NCBI GenBank assembly: GCA_018466975.1
Contig: CM031557.1
Span: forward strand, 3,100,001-3,164,000
Direction: 5' to 3'
Source: Sparassis latifolia
Lineage: Eukaryota; Basidiomycota; Agaricomycetes; Polyporales; Sparassidaceae
Length of the DNA: 64,000 bases
Both the position numbers and the translations under genes were made by a program. The notes under the pieces are model-generated. The model was not told the origin of the DNA, did not search any database, and saw only the letters and a list, made by a program, of their open reading frames with translations. Below are positions 25,423 through 35,828 of this stretch, in pieces. The number at the start of each line of letters is the position of its first letter. Position 1 is the stretch's first letter.

Positions 25423-28400
25423 CTATGCAGCAGTACGGGATGGGTTGCGTGCGAGAGTGGCACCAGCGCGCTGAGCCTGGATGGAGCTAAAGCGCTGGAG
25501 CTCGTCCGGCTTCATGGAAACCTTCTGGCCGAAGCCGACCTTGCGGGCAGCGCGACGGATGAACGATACACGGTTCGAGTACAGAGATTCGTGGACAGAG
25601 GCAGCGCGAGATTGGGTGCGAGTGATGGGGACACCGGCCAACGCAGCGGCTTGAGTCTCCTCGGCAAGCTTACGCTCATGACGAGCGCGGATGCGCTTGA
25701 TAACCGTCGCCTTCATCGCGAACTTGATCCAGTCTAGGGGAAGGAACCAGAGAATGTCCTAACGCAAACATGTTAGGCTGAGAACGCAACGAAAAAGGAT
25801 GGTACTTACCCAAACCCAGACAATACCAACCCAGCCGGCTGAAATACCGTGAATCTGAGTGAAGCCCCAGTCCCCATACACGGCAATGATGGTGGATACG
25901 AGTTGAGCAACACAGAACGCTCCCATAAGGGCAAACGATGGGCGCTCCATGAAAAAGAAGCTATGTGACCGCGTAACGAAGATCAGAGCCTGCGAGATAA
26001 TGGCGACTTGCAGGTACACGATCGCGTGGAGGACTGGGTCGTTGTGGGTCACTGGCGTGATGGAGTTGTTCATGAAGTGAACACCGAACTTATCGAAGAA
26101 CCATGTTGTGCGAAGACAAATAGCAACGAGAGCGATGCTAAGACAGAAGGCGGTTATTAACATTTCACTAGACTGGATAATGAACACTTACGTCGAGAGC
26201 GTGAGGTACAGACCGTAGGCGATGGCGTACGCGAAAATTTCGATCAAGTTCCAACTGTCCGGAGTGTTCGAAGGGAGGACACGGTCGACAGACAACGTCA
26301 TGATGGTACCGTCATTGAGAAGGGCGATGATCAGAATCATGAACGGTGGGAAGTCGAACTTGAACGCGAAGGCGAGAATCGCGAAACATACCACGATACG
26401 AATGGTGACAGCGCACGCGTAGATCGAATAATTCCGCATACGTTGGAAAATGACACGCGAACCGCGGATGGCGTGGACGATGGTGGACAAACCGGGCTCC
26501 GTCAAGACAATGTCAGCCGCACCGCGAGCTGCGTCGGTGGCACCCTCGACAGCAATACCGACGTTAGCGCGAGACAAAGCGGGAGCGTCATTGGCACCGT
26601 CACCGGTCATGGCGCACAGGTGGCCAAGGCCTTGGAGGCGCTTGACGATTTCGTACTTGTGCTCGGGGAAGACCCCAGCGAAACCGTCAGCATCCAAGAT
26701 CATTTGGTCTAGAGAGGCATGCTTGCTACCAGGTGCGGGGCCGTCCTTAAGAACCTGAGCGGGATACATATGGTCACCGAGACCGAGACGACGGCCAGTC
26801 TCCTTCGCGATGGCGAGCTGGTCACCGGTAACCATCTTGACACGGACACCGAGTGCAATGGCGTCGTCAATGGTTTGCTTTGTGTCCTCGCGAGGAGGGT
26901 CGAAAATGGGGAGTAGACCAATGAGCTCGAAGCCGTTACCCTCACCCTCGGGGTCATCGCCATCCACCTCCTCATACGCGACCGCCAGGGTACGAAGACC
27001 ACGGCTAGCCAGCTCCTCAACGTCGGCCTCCAGCCTGGCCTCAAGATCATCCGTCTTGTTACGCGTGCAAAGTTCGATGATGATGCCAGTCATACCCTTG
27101 GTGACACGCTTGAGCTTGCCCGACGACTCCTCGCGGTACGTGATCTCGGTACGTTTGTCGACGGGATTGAATGGCTTGAAGTCGAGGAGCTTGATACCAG
27201 CGCGAGCGCGAGCTGGATCGCCAATAGCGAAGACGACGCAAGTGTCGATGGCGTCCTGGTTCTCCGTGCGTGACGCGTACGACGACAGTAGAATGACGTC
27301 CTCGGCGGAGAAAGGACCGTAGGTACGAATGGTCTCTCGATCAATGGTCAGCTTATTGGTAGTGAGGGTACCCGTCTTGTCGGAGCACAAGATGGTGACG
27401 GCGGCCAGTTCTTCGATCGCGGTGATACGGGTAACGATGGCCTTGTACTTCGCAAGCTGCTGAGCACCGACAGCGAGGGTGACCGACAACACCGTAGGCA
27501 TCGCAATCGGGATTCCACCGATCAAGAGCACCAAGATGTTGTTGAGACCACGACGGTACTGGAAACGGAAGCCGGCGTACAAGCAGAAAATCTCGGCGAG
27601 TACGAAGATGCCAATGACGACAAGACAGAATGATCCGATCTGGGCAAGAATCTTCTGCAGGTGTCCGGTAGTGTCGTCGTCCTGGCCAACGAGCGACGCC
27701 GCGCGACCGAAGAAGGTGTTGGGACCGGTCGAGATGACCACACCTTCGGCCTCGCCCTGCTTACACGTGGAACCCCTAATGGAAGTGTGGTTACAACGCA
27801 GCACACGACACGACAAAACTACAATCACTCACGAAAAGCACTGGTCGCCGGTCTTCTTACTCTGAGGCAGCGACTCGCCGGTGAGAGCGGCTTGATCGAT
27901 GGAGACATTGATGGCCTCCGTCAGACGACTATCCGCGGGTACAATGTCACCAAGCTTAAACGAAACCATATCACCCGGAACGAGTCCAGCGGACTCGATC
28001 TCCTGCCAGGTACCATCCCGCTTGACCTTCGCCTTGGGGGCGAGAGAATCCATGAGAGCCTTCACGGCGTTACCGGCGTTACGCTCCTCGTAGAAACCGA
28101 TGGCTGAGTTGACCAAAAGCAACAGGACGATACCGACGAAATCTTGCCAGTCGGGAGGCTGGTGCTCACCGTTCGAAAGAGCGATGGCAACCAAGGCGGC
28201 AGCCTCCATGACCCAGGACAACGGGTTCCACATGAAACTCAGAAACTAATGACGGAAATGAGTGCTCGCCCGAAAATCAAAGCTTAACGTGCGCACCTGG
28301 AGGAACGCATTCTGCTCCTCCGACTCGAGCCTGTTGGGACCGAACAGCTCGAGACGGCGCTGAGCCTCCTCCGTCGTCAACCCATTGTCGTCGCACTGGA

Positions 28401-28753
28401 GGAGCTTGAATACATCCTCCACGATGATTGTCTCAAGATCGACTTTCTCCTTGTCGTACAAGTCCTCGGCCCGTAATTGGATCTGAAGACGATGGTCAGG
28501 AAGATACGAATGGAGAGAACCCAACTAGGAATATGTACCGTGGACATGTCCACCTTAGCATCTGCGAAAACGTCAATACGACGGAGCAAGTCGACGGAAA
28601 AATGGAAAACTCACGAGTAGCATCCACCTTTTCTTGACCGAATTCCTTATACACTCTCTTTTTCTTTTCGGGCTCCGGGAGATCAATAGGGACGTGGTCC
28701 TCGACCTTCTCGTTGGTCGAGCCAGCCTCCTTTTCGACATTGGGGTCCGACAT
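25423..28753 (-). CDS. PMA1: plasma-membrane H+-ATPase (P3A-type)
   Basis: Electrogenic proton pump that hydrolyses ATP to energise nutrient uptake across the plasma membrane. Seven exons close in phase: 28753-28615, 28561-28539, 28482-28297, 28245-27833, 27775-26192, 26137-25810 and 25758-25423, giving 1002 aa. The actuator motif ALTGES is near the end of exon 4. The phosphorylated Asp386 lies in [12 protein letters not shown]. The nucleotide site contains KGMTG, and the hinge contains [17 protein letters not shown]. Transmembrane segments follow (for example [13 protein letters not shown] and the segment starting IALVAICL). The C-terminal tail is basic and Ser/Arg-rich ([12 protein letters not shown] ... 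NPSRTAA) and is a candidate regulatory region. Exon 2 is only 23 nt. All key residues are present. Confidence 0.96.
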
Positions 28754-29650
28754 GAGCAACTGAGGATGGAGGGGGGTAAAGGGACGGAGAGTTAGGGAAA
28801 ACCCTAGGGGAATCTAACCGGGCGCGCTAGAGCGAAGGGACGAGACGACTACGCTGTGGTGGAAGGGACGGAAGAAAGGATAGAAAGCACTGAGTTCGCA
28901 CCGGCGCCTTATATTGTGTCAACCACCGCGTCAGATCAAAAACAACAAATATGCGTCAACAAGTCAGCCTTCCGGACCAAACGTTCGGCACGTCCTTCGG
29001 CCGCTCTCCTGCCGCTTCCCAGTCCCCTGAATTTCACCTCACCTCCCACTTCCGTCAAAATCTCAAGCCGCGGGTCCCCGATACCATAGAGCTATTTCTG
29101 CCCGCCGCAAGCCTGCAGCGCCGTCAAAGTCCTCCAACCCTTTCGCCTCCCCGACTCGGGTTTGTACGGAGGTATCCTTCCCGTCCGCGACGACAGTCGT
29201 GCACAAATCTGCCAAATACTCTCTCCGTTCGACGACGTCCATCCTTTTCGACGGTCGCCAACCAGCGGCTGCAACCTCTGTGCACCGTCGACTTCTCAAC
29301 CTGCTGTTTGTTCATCATGATGCCATCCGTCGAGATTCAAATAACAACAGACATTAGCTCCAAGCATTCCGTCGATCAATGGAGTCGCGAATAGGGGGAG
29401 CCCATTATACTCGCGAGCTCATCGCTCGCAACCCGAGCACCCCGCGGGCTGATATCGTCTCTAACCTAAGTCCTACCCTGCGTAAATGCACGCGGTAAGG
29501 CCAAGTCCGACGTCCTTATTCACCTTCGTCCGCTCGCATGAGTTGATGACGACACGGGCGTGTATTCTCACTGGTATGTCCGGCTCCGATGTCAATTTCG
29601 TGTTTTCGCCCGAATTTCGGCCATTTCTAGATACAGTTATCTAAGTTGTA
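28754..29650. other. PMA1 upstream region; no gene recognised
   Basis: Immediately upstream of PMA1 the transcribed strand is pyrimidine-rich (CCCTAGGGTTTTCCCTAACT and CCCCCCTCCATCC), as in many strongly expressed fungal promoters. Overlapping plus-strand frames at 28856-29394 reach 147 codons but are Ser/Pro/Arg-rich in all frames and show no domain. I treat them as non-coding. Confidence 0.4.
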
Positions 29651-30035
29651 CACTACTATCGTGGACCCGGATATGCCAAATGTCCCAGAAGTGCCAAAAT
29701 TTTTCCTGCGGCTCTATTCTCTTACCTGATCACTTCAAAATTGCAGAGGTAGAAGCCTGTGTGCCTACTCTTGATGCTCTAAATTTTTGGTAAGTATGTG
29801 TGGCCCGCTCGGATCCCAAAAAATTCGCAATCACAGGACTGTACTTGGCTGGTGCCACACAGCGGCATCTCTCTACGATGGTCAACATTGCTCTAAAAAA
29901 TACAGAAAAACCACCTGTTGTATTCTACGTGCCATATCAACATCATATGGGGTGCCGGAGACTATCGCGCCAGGTGTTGCGCGGCGGGACCAGAAGTGCC
30001 AAACTTTTGGCATATCCGGGTCAACGATAGTACTG
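29651..30035. mobile_element. MITE-like element with 30-bp terminal inverted repeats
   Basis: The left end (29651-29680) and the reverse complement of the right end (30006-30035) match at 28 of 30 positions and read CASTACTATCGTKGACCCGG onwards. The 385-bp body has no long conserved frame. A 14-bp direct repeat CCAGAAGTGCCAAA occurs just inside each end (29685-29698 and 29990-30003). The outer terminus shares AGTACTATYGTT with the element at 5785-6149. No target-site duplication could be assigned. Confidence 0.75.
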
Positions 30036-32590
30036 CTTTAGTTTATACGCTTTTGTTGCGGATATCGGGCTTGTTTCTTCATTTTAGTCTCATATTTTTC
30101 AGTCTAATGTATAAAATCTGCATCAATTGTTCCAGATGTTGCAGGAAATTAACATCTTTTGAGGGGTGTAACCCAGAGTTAGGGTTCGAGCACGAAATCA
30201 TGCAACTCTACACCCTTGTTCTGACAATGATTCTGTCAATCTTTCTCCAATCTCTTCAAATCTCAAGAATCAAGTGCGCAGTATGTATTCCGAGATTTCT
30301 GTCCACTCAGAATTTTTGTTGTATGCTGTGGCTGCTGATGGCACTAAAAATTTAAGTTTTGGTGTATAACCCAAGCCTAGATAACCATATTGCCATTGGT
30401 TCGGCGCTCGGACCAATGCGTTCCGGTGAAGTACTTCTGCTTAGTCATCTTGGGCGCAAACTTCAGAGGGGCGATAGCATCGAGCCTCCGGCATGCGCCC
30501 AGTTTACGTCGAGCGGGCGACGAGGATCCGCTCCAGACGGCAATGCAGACTCCGCTTATCAATATTTGCGCCCAGCGTCGCGCGTCGGTATCGTTCGGCC
30601 ACACTCTCAGTCCTCAAGTGCCCGGTTCCAAACGCGATGGTACCCGGTGGGCACCGGCAGTGTTTTCTGTTGTTGAACTCACAATTCGATATCAGCACGG
30701 ACAGCGTTCAGCGAGAAGTCAGATAACACGACGACTCCTCGTGCAGAGTGCTCGCCGCCGCAGCTCGTTCCCTAAAATTTCGTACGTGCGTCACACGACA
30801 CAAATTGTCATCCCCATTTTGCCGTACGCGAATGAGAGATATCTCCGTCATAATATTCACATCCGGCTGAAGCCCCGTAAAAACGAAGCCATCGTGTAGT
30901 TATAATTGTGGACTTTCTGCTCCGAATTCCCGGTTTGTTAGCCGGGCTTAGTCGCGTGAACTCTCGGTCGCGTGGACGTTGAGGGGGACGGTGTTGACTG
31001 CTTGCTCGCACATTGGCAGCTTGACCTCTTCAGGATCGTCACACTGAACCCAGTGCACGAACTGCGTAGATTTTTTTACAGAGTTCAGACGACGACGGAA
31101 GGCGCATGTGGCAAGCACCTTGACATTCTGATCGATCTCAATACATTTCACGATCTGGCACAACGTGCCTCACGATCACCGTTTATCCGTGAGCGCTAGT
31201 CGACCCTCTTTCAGCGCGTCCTCGGGTGGCGGGACGACAGACGATCCAGTGTATTATCGGTCGTCTTGCTACTACTCGAGTTGCTACTCCCAATTTTGCA
31301 AAATCGCACACGTAGCGGCAGTTACTGCAAGACTGTTCTTTGGCCATGGCATCGACGCAATTCGGATGAAAACGCAAACAATAAAATGAACAATTGACCT
31401 TTACCTTGATCTGATCGCGCTTCCGCGAGAGGTGAGTAGATCAGCATATACGTGCGGACCTCATTGTGCGGACATACCGGCATGCCCCTGCAATCCAGCT
31501 CTTCTCCCGGCACTAGATACCACCTACAAGGAGCCATCAGGGAGCACCATGAATTACTTCCGTTCAATTTCTGTATATTACACTGCCGGCGTCCACGATA
31601 GGTGTCGATATGACTCCCTGACACTTCCACGGTGGACGAACCGCGGCTTCAAGGTGCAGATATTGACACTCGTATACGCAGCCCTTGTAGCTTGCGGGAG
31701 CGGATGCTGATATCTGATAACAGGGCGTACATTTCACCACGGTGTATCAGACTGGAATTCGAACTCACAAGCCTCATGCCTTGAATTGCCACAGAACGGC
31801 GGCTGAGGTACGTCGTATGCCTGCTCAATTGCGGGAGAAATTGATATGCGGTAGCAAGCAGAAGTACGTACTGCAAATTTTGACCGTCGATGCGCACCTA
31901 ACCTGCCTTCCGACGGGGAAACCAATACCCGCAATTGAGCGAAATATCAGTGCCCACCCGTACAAAGCGGCCATTGAGTAGCCCCATGGATGAATTTCGA
32001 TATGCGTATCTCAAAAATTGAAAAGACAATACCACAGGACAATACTAGGACAATACCCCAACAGTTTGAGGATCAAATTCGCATGTGGAGGGCAAGCAGA
32101 TCAGAAAAAGGGCGAACGATTGCAGTCCGATTGCTCGGGACCGAGTATCAGTTTTCTTGGCGCAGCGAACAGCTCCCCCTCGGGACGATCGTCGTTAAAT
32201 TCTGCGGCACCTGACCATCGTTATAGAAAACCTTCAATCTGAGCGACAATTACTCTCGTTGTTGGGTGGCCATGTCTTAGAGACACAGGTTGGACCTGAA
32301 CGCTGCAAAAAAAGCAGTTGTTGGCTGTTTTTCACCTTTCCAACTCCGGCCGTCTAATGCGAAGGAGGATCGGATTGACAACGTAAGACATATGAAGTCA
32401 CCAAGCCAAAGCTTCCGACCGGAGCGGGCACAAAATTAAAGGCCAAGAAAAGTACGCCACAACGTCGCTACCAGCCCGAGTCTAGTTGCCGTAATTAGCA
32501 CCAGCGACTAATTGGTACCCGCGCCGAAGTATGACAGGTCCAAATTGGGGAAACTTGATCGAGACAGTCCATTTAGTGGTAACGTAACTT
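30036..32590. other. gene-poor interval, nothing recognised
   Basis: Only short, unrelated open frames occur on both strands (longest 169 codons at 30390-30899, overlapped by frames of similar length). No motif, exon chain, tRNA or repeat was identified. Confidence 0.5.
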
Positions 32591-32598
32591 CCACGAGG
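32591..32598. repeat. left target-site duplication of hAT-like MITE
   Basis: The 8-bp sequence CCACGAGG is repeated exactly at 32780-32787, directly flanking the inverted-repeat element between them. Confidence 0.8.
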
Positions 32599-32779
32599 TG
32601 GTGTTGCCGCGAACTCACCATAACTCGGTGGAATGAGTTGGAGTGAGGTAAGGCTCTGCAGGGCCAATCAGAAGCCAGGACTGGTCCAACTCGGTGATGT
32701 CGAGTAGGTGCGAGTTGGCCAACTCGACAGGCGAGGTGAGTTGAGTTACCGAGTTGAACTCAACTCAGCAGCAACACTA
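32599..32779. mobile_element. 181-bp non-autonomous hAT-like MITE
   Basis: The left end begins TGGTGTTGCCGC and the right end, reverse-complemented, begins TAGTGTTGCTGC, a 12-bp inverted repeat with two transitions. The element is flanked by a perfect 8-bp direct repeat. An 8-bp target duplication with T(A/G)GTGTTGC ends is the signature of the hAT superfamily. The interior is filled with repeats of AACTCGG/GAGTTG in both orientations, so it can fold on itself. It has no coding capacity and must have been mobilised in trans. Confidence 0.85.
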
Positions 32780-32787
32780 CCACGAGG
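32780..32787. repeat. right target-site duplication of hAT-like MITE
   Basis: An exact second copy of CCACGAGG (first copy 32591-32598). The perfect match suggests a fairly recent insertion. Confidence 0.8.
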
Positions 32788-33970
32788 AACACGGACATTA
32801 ATTTGTTCTCTAGTACAGAGGGAAACTGAATTTCCGCATTTTCGTCCTCCGGACGAATCCGCAGCCAGTTTTCATCCCACATACCTTCTTGCAGGACGCT
32901 GGGAATGCGTCTAGTCAGAGCGACCAACAGGAAAATAGCCTCAGTGAATGCCGAAGTGCCGACTAGGTCGCACAGACCCACCGAGTGAAGACGGATCGGA
33001 CGTTCATCGGACGACGGCGTCTCAAACTCGCGAGAGAACAGAAGCCATGTAAGTATGCCTATGTGGATCTAGTGCACTGCGAGCGCAGGGGCGTGCCGAT
33101 TCACGACCATAAGGTCGAACGGTGTATGAAATGAAGACTTCTCACACGGCGATGTATCAATCAGCGCCGACCACGACTCCACGTATGCCAATCATATGGA
33201 CAGGCTTCACTCACACGCGTCAATCCTACAATTCAGCATAGGGGATAGACATCTGGATCATATCCGCGAAACGGACCGTCACAGCTATCCTGCGTTTTAA
33301 AAAGTCGAGAGCCATCTGCGTGTGGGAGACGCTAGACGGCGCTGGATGACGCCAACAGTCTGGCCCAGTATGACGTGGAGTCAGTGCTCGAGAGTTTCCG
33401 AGTCGACTAGGTTCCTTGATCAGTTGGTTGGAGGAGCATAAGACGCCGATTCAGACGAGAATAAACGATTGGCCAAAGACAAGCCATATGTGTGATGAGC
33501 TGCGCGCTGGCTGCGCATCATGCAGCCCACCAAGCTCCGAAGAAAGAAACACTTGTTGCCGAGATGCGGAGCGCACTGCCTTACAGAGATGCTCAGACCA
33601 CTTCCCTCGGCTTCCCAGACTTAGCCCTAGAGACGATTTCGAGGCGTCCGTAATGCGCAGTATGCAGGCAACGATTGGATGGCCCCGTCGAACATGCGGA
33701 TGCAGTGGTGTGAGAGCTCCCCGATCTGTACAACTCACCCTCGTTTGTTGGAGCTTGTTCTGGGTGATCAGCAAAGATGATAAAAAGAGCAAGGACGAAC
33801 GCCAGAGCTCAACCAGAGCCTGACCAGAGCTGCGGCTGAACGTCGCGAGCAGCGGGAATTGCCGGCCCGGACTTGTCTCTACATAACACCGTGACTGTAA
33901 CACCTAAGTGGCGCGGCCAAAATATCACGGAGCGTCCCTACCATTCGATATACACATCGCTTTGGGCAGT
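32788..33970. other. gene-poor interval, nothing recognised
   Basis: The longest open frames are 135 codons (33416-33823, plus) and 150 codons (33451-33903, minus). They overlap one another and show no motif. The right edge runs into the F-box pseudogene. Confidence 0.45.
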
Positions 33971-35452
33971 CATGACATTCTCTGCCAAATATTTGACCTG
34001 TTTGGCGATTTCTGCGGGGGTATGCAAAGCTTTCGAACCTGCTTTGGACGTTGTGGGGGAGGAGGGGGGGACATTGCCTGATGTCCTTCCGTTGTCGAAG
34101 CTGTTTTCTGAATTCAAAGCCGATGCCGGAGTCTATGTAAGTGCTGATCGCTGGGTCACATCCATTCACGGGCGTGAGTTGACATTCTCCAGCGGCTGCG
34201 TGGAAGCGTTTTACCCGAGGAACGGGTGCGGTTCAACCACTACACTCTTCGAGTACGCAAATCGCTGAGGTCTGCGAGCAGTACAGCGGAATACATGAGG
34301 TGATATATGATCTCGACCCCCGGAATGGCGGAAAACTGTTATTTCCATTGCTTCAGGACTTTCGCTGGTCGCAGGTGGAGATACCCGTGGACTCATCCTT
34401 GCTATCACTGATGTCACCCTAGCTATCCGACGTCGGAGTGTCGACATTCGCTTCCTCGGGATTCCGATACAAACGAATGCTGACTTGTGCTCGAATTATT
34501 GGTCCGCCTTCTACCTATCAAAACACCGGCTTTGGAGGTGTTCCTGCTAGCTGATTTAGGACGACCGATCTCGCGCTCCCTCTGTCGACTCGTTGCACTC
34601 ATTTACGCGAACTTTATGTCCGTGGGGCCTTTGACTACATTACTTTGCAAGTTCTCACTGCACTGCCAAGAGTATAATTCCTCATCCTGTTTGGTGGCCG
34701 CTCAACTAGAAGTGCAAGGAGAAGAGCATGTTACTCCCTTGGAATTCCACAATCTGCGCGGACTAACGGTCTGTCAACCGCTTGAAGTGGGTAGAGAAGT
34801 ATTTACATTTTTTGCCAGCGCTATATCCGCATCCACCCAGCAGATGATCTCATTCCGACATTCGTGGGCCTTGTCAGAGGGCATGGTAGTCGAAACGAGT
34901 GAATACGTATTCCTGGCTACCGCACGGCTGGGCTCACCACTCGATACTTTCCTCTCAATATTGATGTCCAGCCCGAGGGTGCCACTGACACTATCTGTCC
35001 CGTACGTGGTTTCCATCATCCGCACTTTACTCCCTGTGCACGATCTTACCGGTGTATGCCTGGAATGCTCGCAGCCATCTGCGCCGGCGGATGAAGACGC
35101 GTTGGAAATGGTGTCTGCTTGGCCGAGGCTTGAGAGGCTCTCGTTGTCTTACATTCACAGGGCGGGCATTACGGCGCCAACCATGGAGACATTGCGTGCT
35201 TTCGCGCGAAAGTGTCCTCGTTTGGTATCGCTTGGCCTCTCGTTCGTGGACGTGCGCAAAGTCGCCGACCAGGAAACATGTTTAGTCTCGCGTAGCATGT
35301 GATGTGTGTGTGTTCAGGAGATTTCTTCTGAGCAAGAGCCTGCACTGATCGCGCGCGAACTTGACGCTATATACCCCGAGCTGCGTCACTATTATGGCCA
35401 TGGCCACTCTCCGTTCGATCATCACGATGTGATGGCATCTGCACTCACTTGA
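33971..35452 (+). pseudogene. F-box/LRR protein pseudogene, frameshifted
   Basis: Remains of a basidiomycete F-box protein, a family thought to supply substrate-recognition subunits of SCF ubiquitin ligases. The recognisable order is collinear but spread over several frames. It starts with CLAISAGVCKAFEPALDVV near 34000-34060, typical just after an F-box. Next are LLFPLLQDFRW...PVDSSLLSLMSP near 34330-34420 in another frame and LCRLVALIYANF / THLRELYVRGAFDYITLQVL near 34580-34660, split between two frames. A long LRR-like stretch runs to RLERLSLSYIHRAGITAPTM and LRAFARKCPRLVSLGLS (35130-35250). The usual tail ELDAIYPELRHYYG follows near 35360 and stops at 35450-35452. At least three frame changes not explained by introns indicate decay. 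No intact F-box Met start was found. Confidence 0.7.
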
Positions 35453-35828
35453 CGGAGTGTCGGCGGGCTCGCTTGGGGCTCGCCGTGAGTAAAAGGGCGT
35501 GTAGGATGCCATTATCAGATCTTGCGAGATTGTAATGCAAATCGGGTGCGTAACTTAACTGCATTAGCAATCGTGAATACATGACAAGAGTCGTGAAAAC
35601 TGTACATATCTCAAATATATAGGTATGAAATCGACGGTCCACGCAATGTACGGAGAAGACACATTCCAGACGCCTAACGTGTCGAAATAAAAGGGGTATA
35701 AGCCCGAGCTACGCAAGAATTCAGGCCACGACCTGCCGTCGCAGCCTCCATCAAATGATTCTTGCTCCATATCTAGACGAAAACAAGACACTACTGCCGC
35801 ATCTTCGTCGCGCACGGCGCGGTCGATG
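35453..35828. other. intergenic, nothing recognised
   Basis: The segment between the F-box pseudogene and the stop of the minus-strand Polo kinase. It presumably holds the kinase 3' untranslated region; no other signal was seen. Confidence 0.5.

Noticed and set aside
28951..29394. 147-codon plus-strand frame divergent from PMA1
   Set aside because: All three frames here give similar Ser/Pro/Arg-rich peptides; there is no conserved motif and the region is the expected PMA1 promoter.
31748..31765. Minus-strand GAGTTCGAATTCC resembling a tRNA B box
   Set aside because: The flanking bases cannot form a T-stem or acceptor stem, and no A box lies at the right distance.
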